Shown: positions 35,973 through 45,616 of the stretch, piece by piece
Layout of the letters: each line of letters begins with the position of its first letter
Position numbering within the stretch: the stretch's first letter is position 1
NCBI GenBank assembly: GCA_019685655.1
Contig: JABFQP010000006.1
Location: 1 to 64,000 of the forward strand
Reading direction: 5' to 3'
DNA: 64,000 bases
Origin: Candidatus Bathyarchaeota archaeon A05DMB-5
Lineage (GTDB): Archaea; Thermoproteota; Bathyarchaeia; Bathyarchaeales; Bathycorpusculaceae
Program-made: the position numbers and the translations under genes
The notes under the pieces: model-generated
What the model saw: the letters and a program-made list of their open reading frames with translations, nothing else
What the model was told of the DNA's origin: nothing
The model's database searches: none

Positions 35973-38852
35973 TTGAAACAACCGTCACAAAACGCTTTTG
36001 ACTTACTTGTCAAGCCCGTTCGAAGGCTTGTTGAGCAGAGAGGATTCTCTAAACCAACAGAGCCACAAGAAAAAACCATACCAAAAATCCTCGAAGGCAA
36101 AAACGTTCTGCTCATCTCGCCCACAGCCACAGGCAAAACAGAAGCTGCATTCCTCCCAGTCCTAAGTATGCTTCTCCAAGGACAACAAGGAACACTAGGC
36201 ATAAAAGTCCTCTACATCACGCCCCTACGCGCATTAAACCGCGACATGCTTGAAAGGCTCGAGTGGTGGTGCAACAACCTCGACATAAAACTCGCTGTTA
36301 GGCATGGCGACACAGAAACAAAAGAACGCACAAGACAACGCATGAGCCCGCCGGACATTCTAATCACCACTCCAGAAACACTCCAAGCAATACTAATCGG
36401 CTGGATAATGCGCCAACACCTACAAAGCGTAAAATGGGTAATCATCGACGAAGTACACGAAATGGCAGACAGCAAACGCGGAAGCCAACTCGCCTTAGCA
36501 TTAGAACGCCTACGCACAATGATAGGCAAAGACTTTCAACTGATGGGCTTATCCGCCACGATAGGTAGCCCAGAAAAAGTCGCGCAGTTCCTCGTAGGAA
36601 ACCACAGACCAGTCGAAATCGTCCGCGTCCCAGTCGCAAGAACAATGCACCTAAAAACCGTTTACCCCAAACCAGAAGAAGACGACGCCAAACTCGCCGA
36701 CCAACTATACACACATCCAGAAGTCGCCGCACGCCTACGCATAATCCGCGACTACATAAGCAAACACAAATCCGTACTATTATTCACAAACACACGCGCC
36801 ATATCCGAAGTACTAGCAAGCAGATTCAAAGTCTGGGACATCGACTACCCAGTATCCATACACCACGGCTCACTCGCAAAACCATCACGCATAGCCGCAG
36901 AAAGAGGACTAAAAAACGGCGAACTAAAAGGCTTAGTATGCACAAGCAGCCTAGAACTAGGCATAGACGTTGGCAGAATAGACCTCGTCATACAATACAT
37001 GAGCCCAAGACAAGTAACCCGCCTAATCCAACGCGTCGGCAGAAGCGGACACAGAATAGGCAAAATAGCCCAAGGAATAATCGTCGCAATGGACTCCGAT
37101 GACACACTAGAAGCCTTAGCCATCGCAAAAAAAGCCCTAAAAGAAGACTTAGAACCAGTTGACATCCCACCTAAACCCTACGATGTCCTAGCACACCAAA
37201 TCGCGGGTTTGCTACTTAAAAACCGCAGACTAGAATTCAACGAAATCCAAGAAATGTTCAAAAACGCCTACCCATACGAAAACCTAACAATAGAAGACAT
37301 AGAAAAAATCCTACGCTACATGCACCAACGCTTCCCACGCTTAGCATGGGTATCCTTCGAAGACAAAGTCGTCCTAAAACCACGCAGAACAAAAGCACTC
37401 TTCGAATACTACTTTGAAAACCTATCCATGATACCTGAAGAAAAACAGTTCCTCGTAGTAGACGAATCAAGCGACGCAGCAATAGGCGTATTAGACGAAG
37501 CATTCATGGCAGAATACGGCAAACCAGGAACAAAATTCATAATCCGCGGAACACCATGGCGAATCCAACACGTCTCAGAAGAAAAAGTCCACGTAAAACC
37601 AGTCGACGACCCAACAGGCGCAATACCAAGCTGGATAGGAGAAGAAATCCCAGTCCCATTCGAAATCGCACAAGAAGTAGGCAAAATCCGCAGCTTTGTC
37701 GAAGAACAACTGCAGAAAGGCGCATCATCAGACGAAATTGCCACTAAACTAAGCGAAGAATATCCAGCAGACAAAGACACGATACTACGCGCAATAACAG
37801 AAACAATAGAACAAGTCTCAGCAAGATTCCCCGTGCCCACACAAAATCGAATAACCATCGAAGACTGGGAAGAATTCGTAATAATCCACGCCAACTTCGG
37901 TTCACTTACGAACAGAGCCCTCGCACAGCTACTCGGTCAACTACTCTCCGAAAAAATCGGCTACGGCATCGTAGTCCAACACGACCCCTACCGCATATTC
38001 ATCCAAACCATGGGCGCCACAAACGCAAACCAAACAATCGAACTACTCAACGAAATCCGCGCCATGCCAGACCAAACAATAAGAGACACACTAACACGCG
38101 CAACCGTAAAAACCGGACTCTTCAAACGCAGAATGATTCACGTTGCAAGACGCTTCGGCGCACTCAAAAAATGGGCAGACTTCAGCAGCGTAAGCCTACA
38201 ACGCCTAATAAAAAGCTTCGAAGACACACCAATTTACGAAGAAGCCCTAAAAGAAGTGTTCACAAAAGACTTAGACTTGGAAAAACTACTCTTTGTTTTA
38301 AGGAAAATTCGCGAAGGCGAAGTCCAACTGCAGAAAGTTGAGACAGGCGGAAACGCAACACCAATAGCGCGTGTCGGCATCGAACGTGTAAGCATGAAAA
38401 CCGACTTGATTCCGCCAGAAAGAATGCGCGCTGTCCTCATCGAATCCACCAAAGCAAGATTACTAAACGAAACATGCAATTATGTTTGCACAAACTGCTG
38501 GAACTACATGGAAATGATACGCGCGAAAGACTTGCCAGACAAGCCCAAATGCCCAAGATGCGGCTCAACAGCCATAGGCTTACTAAAAGTAGAAGAAGAA
38601 AAGGCTATGCCACTCATCGGAAAGAAAGGCGAAAAACTAGCGAAAAGCGAAGAAAAACTGCACAAACAAGCAACGCAAACAGCACAGTTAATAACCAAAT
38701 ATGGAAAAGCTGCAGCTGTAGCCTTGTGTGCCCGAAAGGTTCAGCCTTCCGATGTTAAAGAAGTTCTTGAAGAAGAACCTAAACTCAACGATAGATTCTA
38801 CGAGCTCGTTCTGGAAGCAGAACGCAAAGCCCTAAGCAAAAGATTCTGGTAA
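35973..38852 (+). CDS. lhr: Lhr-family superfamily 2 DNA/RNA helicase
   Basis: A 959-residue helicase. Motif I is SPTATGKTEAA, motif II D159-E-V-H, motif III SAT (194-196), motif V SSLELGIDVG and motif VI QRVGRSG. After the two RecA-like domains come a winged helix and the Lhr core region; near the C-terminus is a zinc ribbon (CTNCW...KCPRCG). Lhr proteins move 3' to 5' and act in DNA repair or replication restart. Start is TTG with GAGG about 11 bases upstream. The extra zinc ribbon is seen in archaeal Lhr-type or related helicases. Confidence 0.9.
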   Translation: MKQPSQNAFDLLVKPVRRLVEQRGFSKPTEPQEKTIPKILEGKNVLLISPTATGKTEAAFLPVLSMLLQGQQGTLGIKVLYITPLRALNRDMLERLEWWCNNLDIKLAVRHGDTETKERTRQRMSPPDILITTPETLQAILIGWIMRQHLQSVKWVIIDEVHEMADSKRGSQLALALERLRTMIGKDFQLMGLSATIGSPEKVAQFLVGNHRPVEIVRVPVARTMHLKTVYPKPEEDDAKLADQLYTHPEVAARLRIIRDYISKHKSVLLFTNTRAISEVLASRFKVWDIDYPVSIHHGSLAKPSRIAAERGLKNGELKGLVCTSSLELGIDVGRIDLVIQYMSPRQVTRLIQRVGRSGHRIGKIAQGIIVAMDSDDTLEALAIAKKALKEDLEPVDIPPKPYDVLAHQIAGLLLKNRRLEFNEIQEMFKNAYPYENLTIEDIEKILRYMHQRFPRLAWVSFEDKVVLKPRRTKALFEYYFENLSMIPEEKQFLVVDESSDAAIGVLDEAFMAEYGKPGTKFIIRGTPWRIQHVSEEKVHVKPVDDPTGAIPSWIGEEIPVPFEIAQEVGKIRSFVEEQLQKGASSDEIATKLSEEYPADKDTILRAITETIEQVSARFPVPTQNRITIEDWEEFVIIHANFGSLTNRALAQLLGQLLSEKIGYGIVVQHDPYRIFIQTMGATNANQTIELLNEIRAMPDQTIRDTLTRATVKTGLFKRRMIHVARRFGALKKWADFSSVSLQRLIKSFEDTPIYEEALKEVFTKDLDLEKLLFVLRKIREGEVQLQKVETGGNATPIARVGIERVSMKTDLIPPERMRAVLIESTKARLLNETCNYVCTNCWNYMEMIRAKDLPDKPKCPRCGSTAIGLLKVEEEKAMPLIGKKGEKLAKSEEKLHKQATQTAQLITKYGKAAAVALCARKVQPSDVKEVLEEEPKLNDRFYELVLEAERKALSKRFW

Positions 38853-38940
38853 CAGTTTAAGATATACAACAACTTTTAAATGAAGGCTTATCCTATTTTG
38901 CCTAAGCACCATCTGCTTGCTGATTAGGGAGATTAAAAGT

Positions 38941-39267
38941 TTGGAAATAAGCCGAAAAAAACTCCGAGAAGAAGTTCTTGAAAGAATCAAATACGTAAAA
39001 ACTTGCGTTCTAGCCAGAGAATTATGCCTTCTGGTTCGCACAAACAGAGCTGTGCTGGAACCAAAAGACGTGCGTGACATCTGCTCCTACATATCCAGCC
39101 TATGCAAAGAAGAAGGATGCGAAGAACAAAGCGAACTATGCCGCAAAGCCGCTGAAGCGGTTAATTCCAAAGACGAAGCAAAATACCTTGAACTATGCGC
39201 GCAAAGCTGCATGAAATGCGGAGAAGCCAGAAGACCACAACCCAAAAAAGCCACATACGTCGCTTAA
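38941..39267 (+). CDS. Small cysteine-rich protein
   Basis: A 108-residue helical protein with about eleven Cys, spaced as in four-helix metal- or disulfide-binding proteins (for example CSYISSLCKEEGC, CAQSCMKCGEA). The TTG at 38941 has GGGAG nine bases before it and is preferred; the frame is open eight codons further upstream. Close to the lhr gene and in the same direction but with its own leader. It may bind a metal such as copper or zinc. No named family recognised. Confidence 0.6.
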   Translation: MEISRKKLREEVLERIKYVKTCVLARELCLLVRTNRAVLEPKDVRDICSYISSLCKEEGCEEQSELCRKAAEAVNSKDEAKYLELCAQSCMKCGEARRPQPKKATYVA

Positions 39268-39333
39268 ACCGCACAAAAGCCTTTAAAATCACAAAACATA
39301 GGTTACAATTAAGTTTAAACGGGGGCAAATGAA

Positions 39334-39810
39334 CTGTTCATCGCACCATACGTTCCAAGTCCGCCGCAAGTAATACGCCAAATGCTCATTCTCGCCGAAC
39401 TAAAACCCGGCGAGGTATTCTTCGATTTAGGCGCAGGAGACGGCAGAACAGTCATTATGGCTGCGAAGGATTTTGGCGCAAGGGCTGTCGGTGTTGAGTT
39501 GCGAGAAGACCTTGTTAAGAAAGCGCTTAGCTCCATTTACGAGCAAGGACTGCAAGATAGAGTAACAATAGTGAACGGTGACATGTTTAACGTAGACCTA
39601 ACTTCGGCTGATGTTGTCTTTCTCTATTTAACAACAAGCGCTAATGAGAAGGTTAAGCCGAAGCTCGAAGCTGAACTCAAAAAGGGAGTTCGTGTGGTTT
39701 CTCATGATTATGAGATTGTTGGTTGGAAACCTATTAAGGTTTTGAATTTCTGTGAAAACCAAACTTTAGGGTATCCTTCGCACACTATCTATTTGTATAA
39801 GAAAGTTTAA
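39334..39810 (+). CDS. SAM-dependent protein lysine methyltransferase-like (aKMT4 type)
   Basis: A Rossmann methyltransferase with motif I FFDLGAGDGRTV, the acidic GVE, and RVVSHDYEIVGWKP, which matches archaeal aKMT4, a broad protein lysine methyltransferase acting on chromatin and other proteins. The family's N-terminal signature is also present upstream of the first ATG (39382) as FIAPYVPSPPQVIRQM in the same frame. The real start must therefore be earlier; a CTG at 39334 is the only near-start codon there, and an ATG at 39329 is out of frame. Either a rare start or a one-base error is likely. It abuts the thioesterase gene. Confidence 0.8.
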   Translation: MFIAPYVPSPPQVIRQMLILAELKPGEVFFDLGAGDGRTVIMAAKDFGARAVGVELREDLVKKALSSIYEQGLQDRVTIVNGDMFNVDLTSADVVFLYLTTSANEKVKPKLEAELKKGVRVVSHDYEIVGWKPIKVLNFCENQTLGYPSHTIYLYKKV

Positions 39811-40250
39811 TGTTGCATTCTTTAGTGATAGGCATGCCGCGTACCACTTTTAAAACTTCTTTTAGAGTCACATGGGCAGACACGGACGCTGCTCAAGTCG
39901 TGCACTATTCAAACTATTTCAGATTCTTCGAAAGAGCAGAAGAAGAATTTTACAGGCATTTAGGCTTCAGCTTCACCGACATTAACAAAATGGGAATTTG
40001 GCTTCCAAGAGTTGAATCTTTCTGCCAATTTAAAAAACCAGCAAGATTCGGCGACTTAATCGAAGTGGAATTGACAATTGAGGAGCTGAAGGAAAAATCC
40101 ATAAAATACGAGTTTAAAATCTTCAACAAGGAATCGGCAGTTTTGTTGGCTGATGGATACATAGTTATTGTGGCAGCCGATAAGCACATGGAAAAAGCCG
40201 TGCAAATTCCAAAAGAAATCGTTGAAAAACTGAAGCCTTTCTGCAAATAA
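39810..40250 (+). CDS. Acyl-CoA thioesterase, 4HBT hot-dog fold
   Basis: A 146-residue hot-dog thioesterase. WADTDAAQVVHYSNYFRFFERAEEEF is the YbgC/4-hydroxybenzoyl-CoA thioesterase signature, with the catalytic Asp in the first part. It hydrolyses acyl-CoA thioesters. Start ATG at 39810 overlaps the preceding stop by one base; the ATG at 39834 (MPRTTF) fits the family length better and may be the true start. Probably co-transcribed with the methyltransferase. Substrate not deducible. Confidence 0.86.
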   Translation: MLHSLVIGMPRTTFKTSFRVTWADTDAAQVVHYSNYFRFFERAEEEFYRHLGFSFTDINKMGIWLPRVESFCQFKKPARFGDLIEVELTIEELKEKSIKYEFKIFNKESAVLLADGYIVIVAADKHMEKAVQIPKEIVEKLKPFCK

Positions 40251-40293
40251 ATTTTTAAGAAAAAGTTTTCTTAGAATTTTTAGCGAAACAGAA

Positions 40294-40815
40294 ATGTTGT
40301 TTGTTCCATGGCAGTACATAGCTGATTGGAAATGCAACTCTTGCGGAATCTGCTGCAGAGCCTACAGTGTAGTTCTGAAATTTCCTGAATGGCTGAGAAT
40401 AGTCAAAAATTACGGTGTTGGCGCAACGGTTTCGGGCTTGGATAAGCTGTTTCTTAAAAGGAAAAGTGACGGCTCTTGTATCTTTCTATATAGCCTATCT
40501 GGCATGTATCTATGCGGTCTACAACACATGAAACCTAAAGCATGCAAGCTTTGGCCTTTCAAAATTCTTGGCAAACCACAGTATGGTTATGCAAGCGATG
40601 CGGTTTATAGTTATGGTGAAAATCAACTTTTTATATATGCTGATTCAACATGTAGCGGCTTAAGATATGGAAAGCCAACATTAGAGTTTTCTGAGCATAC
40701 ATTAAAAGAGTTTATAGAAATCGCATTGGGAACACGCAATAATCAGTTTAAGACCACTGCAGATTTAAGTTTTGTAAGAACTAGTTTTCATCATAAACAA
40801 TTCAGGTTATTCTAA
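40294..40815 (+). CDS. YkgJ-family cysteine cluster protein
   Basis: A 173-residue protein with the C-x2-C-x3-C-C pattern CNSCGICCRAY near the N-terminus, and later a Cys in the MYLCGLQHMKPKACKLWPF block, typical of the YkgJ (UPF0153) family thought to bind iron or zinc. The C-terminal 35 residues look less conserved. It follows the thioesterase gene after 43 bases. Biochemical role is not established for the family. Confidence 0.82.
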   Translation: MLFVPWQYIADWKCNSCGICCRAYSVVLKFPEWLRIVKNYGVGATVSGLDKLFLKRKSDGSCIFLYSLSGMYLCGLQHMKPKACKLWPFKILGKPQYGYASDAVYSYGENQLFIYADSTCSGLRYGKPTLEFSEHTLKEFIEIALGTRNNQFKTTADLSFVRTSFHHKQFRLF

Positions 40816-40874
40816 AGAAGATTTAATTATTCACATATATTTAGAAACTAAAAATAAAAAAGGCTTTTTCAATG

Positions 40875-41354
40875 CTACTTTTTGCTTGTTGCTGGTTTTT
40901 CTTCTTCTAATTCTTCTTCTAATTCTCTTACTCGTGTTTCAATGAACTCTTTGACTTTTTCTTGGCTGTACTCTTTTTCTTCTTGCTGTTTTTGCAATTG
41001 TTCTCTGATGACTGCTATGACCTTTTTTACGTCAAAGGGTTTCACTATGTAAGCGTGTGCGCCTTTGTTTAGGGCTTCTACAGCGTTTTGCAATGATGGG
41101 TAACCCGTAACCATTATCTTGCGCATTTTCGGCGTTGTGTCTTTCAGTTTTGTTAGAAGTTCTGTTCCTTCCATGTCTGGTAGTCTTATGTCTATTAGAG
41201 CTACATTGTAGAATTTCTCATTTGTTTTCTTAATTGCTGTCTTTCCGTTTTCCGCCGTGTCTACAGTGAATCCTTCGTCTTCTAGAATTGTTGCTAAGAC
41301 TTTTCTGATTCCTTCATCGTCGTCAACGACAAGGATTCTGGCACGTTTATCCAA
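40875..41354 (-). CDS. Response regulator, CheY-like receiver with coiled tail
   Basis: A 159-residue receiver protein: acidic pocket D11-D12 in VVDDDEG, phosphoacceptor D55 in LIDIRLPD, Thr in MVTGYP and Lys in VKPFD. There is no DNA-binding domain; instead a charged coiled coil (about 115-155) follows. The start is TTG with GGAGGTG about seven bases upstream, and it lies 61 bases inside the end of the kinase gene. Output is probably through protein contact, perhaps back to the kinase or to a downstream partner. Confidence 0.88.
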   Translation of the reverse strand: MDKRARILVVDDDEGIRKVLATILEDEGFTVDTAENGKTAIKKTNEKFYNVALIDIRLPDMEGTELLTKLKDTTPKMRKIMVTGYPSLQNAVEALNKGAHAYIVKPFDVKKVIAVIREQLQKQQEEKEYSQEKVKEFIETRVRELEEELEEEKPATSKK

Positions 41355-43690
41355 GTTTTTTCACCTCCTTCTTCTTTTATTCTTGGTTCTATAGGAAGTG
41401 TTAGAGTGAAAGTTGTGCCTTCACCCACCGTACTTTCAACTGAAATTTTTCCGCCATGAGCTTCAACAATTCGTTTGCATATGGGTAAACCTAATCCCAT
41501 TCCCTTGGCTTTCGTTGTGAAAAAGGGTGTGAAGATTTTCTCAATTGTTTCCTTTGTCATTCCTATTCCAGTGTCCTTGAAAATGAATTCTGCGCTACCA
41601 TTTGTTCTGCGGCTTGTTATTGTGAGTTTGCCACCATTGGGCATGGCGTCAATCGCATTAGTGATTAAGTTGTTGAACACTCTTGTCATTTTTTCTATGT
41701 CAATGTGTATCTTAGGTTCTGGTTCTGTTTGGTCTATTATCTGAATGCTCTCTGGTAGCTTAATTAGACGCAGAGTTTCTGTCACGATAGTTTTGGGGTT
41801 TGTTTCAGTTAATTCCAGATGCACTTCTCTCGAGTATTCCAGCAAGTCAGTTATGATTTTATTCGCGTATTGTATGTCTGCTTCGATTAATTCAAGCATT
41901 TCTCTTGTTTTTGCATCCATTTTGGAGCCTAGTTTTGTTTTTAAGTAATATGCAGCGCCTTTTATTCCTGTTAAGGGATTACGCAAGTCATGACCAACCA
42001 TGGCTGCTACTTCTCCGATAGCGGCAAGTCTTTCAGATTTTATTAGTTTCTCTTGTGCTTCTTTCAACTGTCTAGTTCTTTGTTCAACAAGCGCTTCCAG
42101 ATGTTGAGAGTACTCTTCCAGTTTATTCTGCATTTGCTTTCTTTCTGTAATATCTCTAGCTATGCCCAAAATTTCGATTCTTTGTCCAATTTTTATCGGA
42201 ATGGTTGAAATTTCAACAAAAACTCTGCTTCCATCTTTTCTTATGAGTTCGAACTCGTCTGGTCCAGTTCTTTGTCCGCGCAAGTTCTTTTGAACAGCGT
42301 TAATAGCTTTTGGCACGTATTTTTCTGGAAGAAGCCCAGCTTCCAGCATATTCTTTCCGATTAATTCTTCTTTCTTGTAGCCCGTCAGAATTTCTGCTTG
42401 TTTGTTTCCTTCCAAAATCTTTCCATTAAGGTCGTTAATGTAAATTGCATCTGGCGCATATTCTATCAATGCCCTTAGCCTTTCTTCAGACTCCCGCAGT
42501 CTTTCCTCCATTTTTTTGCGTTCTGTAATGTCTCTAAAAACTGCTTGAATGCCTGTTACCTTTCCGTTCACAAGTATGGGAGCAACATTAATTTCAATAG
42601 TAGCCATGGTTCCGTCTCTTTTAGGAAGTTCTAACTGTAAACCTTCAAGGCTTTTACCTTGCATCAAATCTGTGAACAACTGCGAGGCATTAGAAAGCGT
42701 GTCTGAAGAGAAATATTCCAAGAAGGATTTGCCGATGACTTCGCTTTGTGGATAACCCAGAACCTTTCCTACAGAAGGAGAAGCATACGTGATTTTTCCT
42801 TCAAAATCAACAAGGGCTATTGCATCAAAACTTCTTTCCGCTATACCCCTGAACTTCTCCTCAGACTCTCGTATTTTCTCTTCCATTAGCTTGCGTTCTG
42901 TCACATCCATGATTATTCCAAGAGTCCCTGCGAAGTTTCCATCCTCATCCCAAAATGGTGACGCAGACACTTGAACAAAACGTGGTTCACCATGTTTACA
43001 GTATAACTTAATTTCATATCGGCTTGTAGCGCCCTTCTTCCTAGATTTTGTTTCTTTCCTAATCTTTTCGAAACCTTCTTCGTCGACAAGTTTACGTAAA
43101 TTTGCGCCAATCAGCTCTTCTTGCTTGTAACCCAGCATCTCAGCAAATGCCTTATTCACAAAAGATAAGTTATCATTTGCATCAGCAATAGTTATTCCTT
43201 CCATCGCCGTTTCAAACAACATTTCCAGTTTTCGGTTAGTCTCCTTCAGCCTTTTTTCTATCTGTTTTCTTTCAGTTAAGTCTACAATTATTGCTTGGAA
43301 ACCCACTGTTTTTCCATTAATTGTAAACCTTGAGGGTTTGCTCCAAAGATCGAGAACACTACCATCTTTTCTCACTGCACGAAACTCTAAATGTCCAGGT
43401 TCTCTTCGCAAAACAATAATGCGCAAAAATAGGCGCATCACTTTTCCTCGATCAGCGGGATGTATAAAATTTTTGAATGGTTGATTAAACAATTCGGAAA
43501 CGGAATAACCTAACAAATCAGCCAATGCTTTATTTACATACTTCAATCTTCCCTTCAAATCAGAAACAGCGACGCCTACAAATGCATTTTCGACCAGACT
43601 ACGAAATGCTTGCTCGGATTCGAGGAGAATTTCACCCAAATCTTCATCTTTTGCACTATCGTACTGCGTAGCCATGAGGTTAGCTTCCAT
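41294..43690 (-). CDS. Multi-PAS sensor histidine kinase
   Basis: A soluble sensor kinase of 798 residues. Four PAS domains in series each end with a DxTERK-type PAC motif and short helical linker ([24 protein letters not shown], and so on). A coiled coil is followed by the phosphoacceptor H567 in [10 protein letters not shown] and an ATPase domain with N-box [11 protein letters not shown] and G-boxes. No membrane helix is present, so it senses a cytoplasmic cue, possibly redox or a ligand bound by PAS. ATG at 43690 or 43675 is the likely start; a longer open frame to 43819 has no family support. The gene overlaps its receiver. Confidence 0.92.
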   Translation of the reverse strand: MEANLMATQYDSAKDEDLGEILLESEQAFRSLVENAFVGVAVSDLKGRLKYVNKALADLLGYSVSELFNQPFKNFIHPADRGKVMRLFLRIIVLRREPGHLEFRAVRKDGSVLDLWSKPSRFTINGKTVGFQAIIVDLTERKQIEKRLKETNRKLEMLFETAMEGITIADANDNLSFVNKAFAEMLGYKQEELIGANLRKLVDEEGFEKIRKETKSRKKGATSRYEIKLYCKHGEPRFVQVSASPFWDEDGNFAGTLGIIMDVTERKLMEEKIRESEEKFRGIAERSFDAIALVDFEGKITYASPSVGKVLGYPQSEVIGKSFLEYFSSDTLSNASQLFTDLMQGKSLEGLQLELPKRDGTMATIEINVAPILVNGKVTGIQAVFRDITERKKMEERLRESEERLRALIEYAPDAIYINDLNGKILEGNKQAEILTGYKKEELIGKNMLEAGLLPEKYVPKAINAVQKNLRGQRTGPDEFELIRKDGSRVFVEISTIPIKIGQRIEILGIARDITERKQMQNKLEEYSQHLEALVEQRTRQLKEAQEKLIKSERLAAIGEVAAMVGHDLRNPLTGIKGAAYYLKTKLGSKMDAKTREMLELIEADIQYANKIITDLLEYSREVHLELTETNPKTIVTETLRLIKLPESIQIIDQTEPEPKIHIDIEKMTRVFNNLITNAIDAMPNGGKLTITSRRTNGSAEFIFKDTGIGMTKETIEKIFTPFFTTKAKGMGLGLPICKRIVEAHGGKISVESTVGEGTTFTLTLPIEPRIKEEGGEKTWINVPESLSLTTMKESEKS

Positions 43691-43901
43691 AGTAAATACT
43701 GTTCTTTCATTTAGGTTTCTTTGACTGTTACATTTAACTTGTATGAAAGCGAAGTCTGAATTATTAGTAACAATGCATAATTGGAATCTAACTCGGATTT
43801 CACATGTTTCTCTTAACAAAAACTTTCATTACAAAACAAGTTAAGTTATAAATCAGAAGTTAGAAGTCTAAATTTCTGCCAGGCGCAATGGGGATTAGTC
43901 T

Positions 43902-44684
43902 ATGGCAACATCCAAAATCGGGCTTTCCATGCTCTACTGTTTAAGCGAACCTTTCAAGAGAATGACTAAACATCTCACGAATATAGAAACAAACTATGTG
44001 GAAATTGTTGACGATGGACTTCACACACTGAATAGACAACGAATTAAAACACTAAAGGATATCGCCGGCTCGCACAGTCTAAAATATTCTGTTCATGCAC
44101 CATTCGCAGACATAAACATTGCATCACCATCTAAACCATTACTAAGAGCTGTTTGTAAGCGATTGAAAGAATCAATAGCCTATGCACGTGCCTTGGACGC
44201 TTACATGTGGATTCTTCATCCTGGACTAAAAACGGGCATCAGCATGTTCTATCCAGACATGGACTGGCACCAAAACATTGAAACAGTACGTTTGCTCTTC
44301 AAAGTTGCAAACGATTACGGTGTTAGAATAGCTATTGAAAACGTGCCTGAACCGTATCCATTCTTAATGAAAAGCGTGGAGCAATTTACTAGGTTTTATG
44401 AAGAAATCAACGAAGATATAGGCTTAGTTTTAGACGTTGGGCATGCAAACATTAATTGTCAAATAGAACGTTTCATAGAAACCTTCGCAAACAAAATCGT
44501 GCATGTTCACGCACATGATAATGATGGAAAAACCGACCAACATTTAGGCATCGGCTATGGAACTGTAAACTGGGAAAACTTTGCAAAAAAATTAAGAATG
44601 ATTTCTTATGACAAAGTTGTCGTAATCGAATCTATTATGTATGTTAATAAAAGTGTGCAAAAAATGAAAAAGTTACTTGCGTAA
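43902..44684 (+). CDS. Sugar phosphate isomerase/epimerase-like TIM-barrel protein
   Basis: A 260-residue AP-endonuclease-2-type TIM barrel. Metal-ligand-type residues appear in SVHAPFADINI, ILHPGLK, IAIENVPEP, VLDVGHANI, VHAHDNDGKTDQHLGIGYG and VVIES. Such proteins isomerise sugars or inositols, or cut abasic DNA; the compact form and the lack of endonuclease IV signatures favour an isomerase or epimerase. It is divergent from the kinase and convergent with rnz. Substrate unknown. Confidence 0.83.
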   Translation: MATSKIGLSMLYCLSEPFKRMTKHLTNIETNYVEIVDDGLHTLNRQRIKTLKDIAGSHSLKYSVHAPFADINIASPSKPLLRAVCKRLKESIAYARALDAYMWILHPGLKTGISMFYPDMDWHQNIETVRLLFKVANDYGVRIAIENVPEPYPFLMKSVEQFTRFYEEINEDIGLVLDVGHANINCQIERFIETFANKIVHVHAHDNDGKTDQHLGIGYGTVNWENFAKKLRMISYDKVVVIESIMYVNKSVQKMKKLLA

Positions 44685-44688
44685 TCAA

Positions 44689-45612
44689 CTATGTTTCCTT
44701 CAAAGGAATCTCTATCTTCATAAAATCTTCCGCTACCAACGTGTTTTTGAAAAATTTCCGCGCCTCCGCGAGAAGTTTACTCGTGTCTTCATACCTTGCG
44801 CTAACATGCGTAAGAACCAGCTGTTTTACTTTCGCTTTTTTGGCATTTTTAGCAGCTTGGCTTGGTGTGGAATGCCCATCTTCCTCTGCTCTCTCAGCCA
44901 AATCGTCATCCAGAGTAGCATCGTGAATAAGCAAGTCTGCATTAGTAGCAAACTTCACGAAGCCTTTAAACGGTCTTGTATCGCCAGTGTAAACAATTTT
45001 TCTTCCTGGTCTAGGCAACCCAGTAACATCTTCCGGCTTTACCACTTTACCATTTGACAATCTAACCTTGTGTCCATGTTGTAGTTTAGACCATAAAGGG
45101 CCTTCTGGAACACCTAACGCCTTGGCTTTTTCTGGAAAGAATCTTCCCGGTCGAGGCTTTTCTATAAAGGCATAGGCTAAGCTTGGGATTACATGGTTTG
45201 CCCACACCGCTTGAACTACATATTCGTTTTCTTCGCACACAACACCTTCCTTGTATATCTCGTGAACCTCGACTGGAAATGTCAAAACAAACTGGACTGT
45301 TTCCCTAATATTCTCTAAGAAACGCTTGATTCCAGACGGTCCGTAAATGTCAAGTTTCTTTTCTCTGTCAAGCAGCGCCATGGTTTGCAGAACCCCGGGC
45401 AAGCCAAGAACATGGTCGCCGTGCATGTGTGTTACAAAAATTTTCATTTTTTTGTGAAAACCTGCTTTAGCCTTTATCATTTGCCTTTGCACCCCCTCGC
45501 CGCAGTCAAACATTATTTGTTCGCCTTTGCGTTGGATAAGCACAGCAGGTAGGCTTCTTTTTGGTGTCGGAACACTTCCGGCTGTGCCCAGGAAAACAAC
45601 ATGCAAACTCAT
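44689..45612 (-). CDS. rnz: Ribonuclease Z
   Basis: A 307-residue tRNA 3' endonuclease. It has the MBL motif THMHGDHVLGLPG with H62-x-H64-x-D66-H67, VFLGTAGSVPTPKR at the N-terminus, and the later YTGDTRP, LIHDATLDD and DGHSTPSQAA blocks. It removes tRNA 3' trailers; the CCA transferase at 53 kb then acts where CCA is not encoded. ATG at 45612 (MSLHVVFLG) is preferred over one six codons upstream and leaves a four-base gap to the tRNA methylase gene. It is the last gene of the prs operon. Confidence 0.94.
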   Translation of the reverse strand: MSLHVVFLGTAGSVPTPKRSLPAVLIQRKGEQIMFDCGEGVQRQMIKAKAGFHKKMKIFVTHMHGDHVLGLPGVLQTMALLDREKKLDIYGPSGIKRFLENIRETVQFVLTFPVEVHEIYKEGVVCEENEYVVQAVWANHVIPSLAYAFIEKPRPGRFFPEKAKALGVPEGPLWSKLQHGHKVRLSNGKVVKPEDVTGLPRPGRKIVYTGDTRPFKGFVKFATNADLLIHDATLDDDLAERAEEDGHSTPSQAAKNAKKAKVKQLVLTHVSARYEDTSKLLAEARKFFKNTLVAEDFMKIEIPLKET

Positions 45613-45616
45613 GTGT

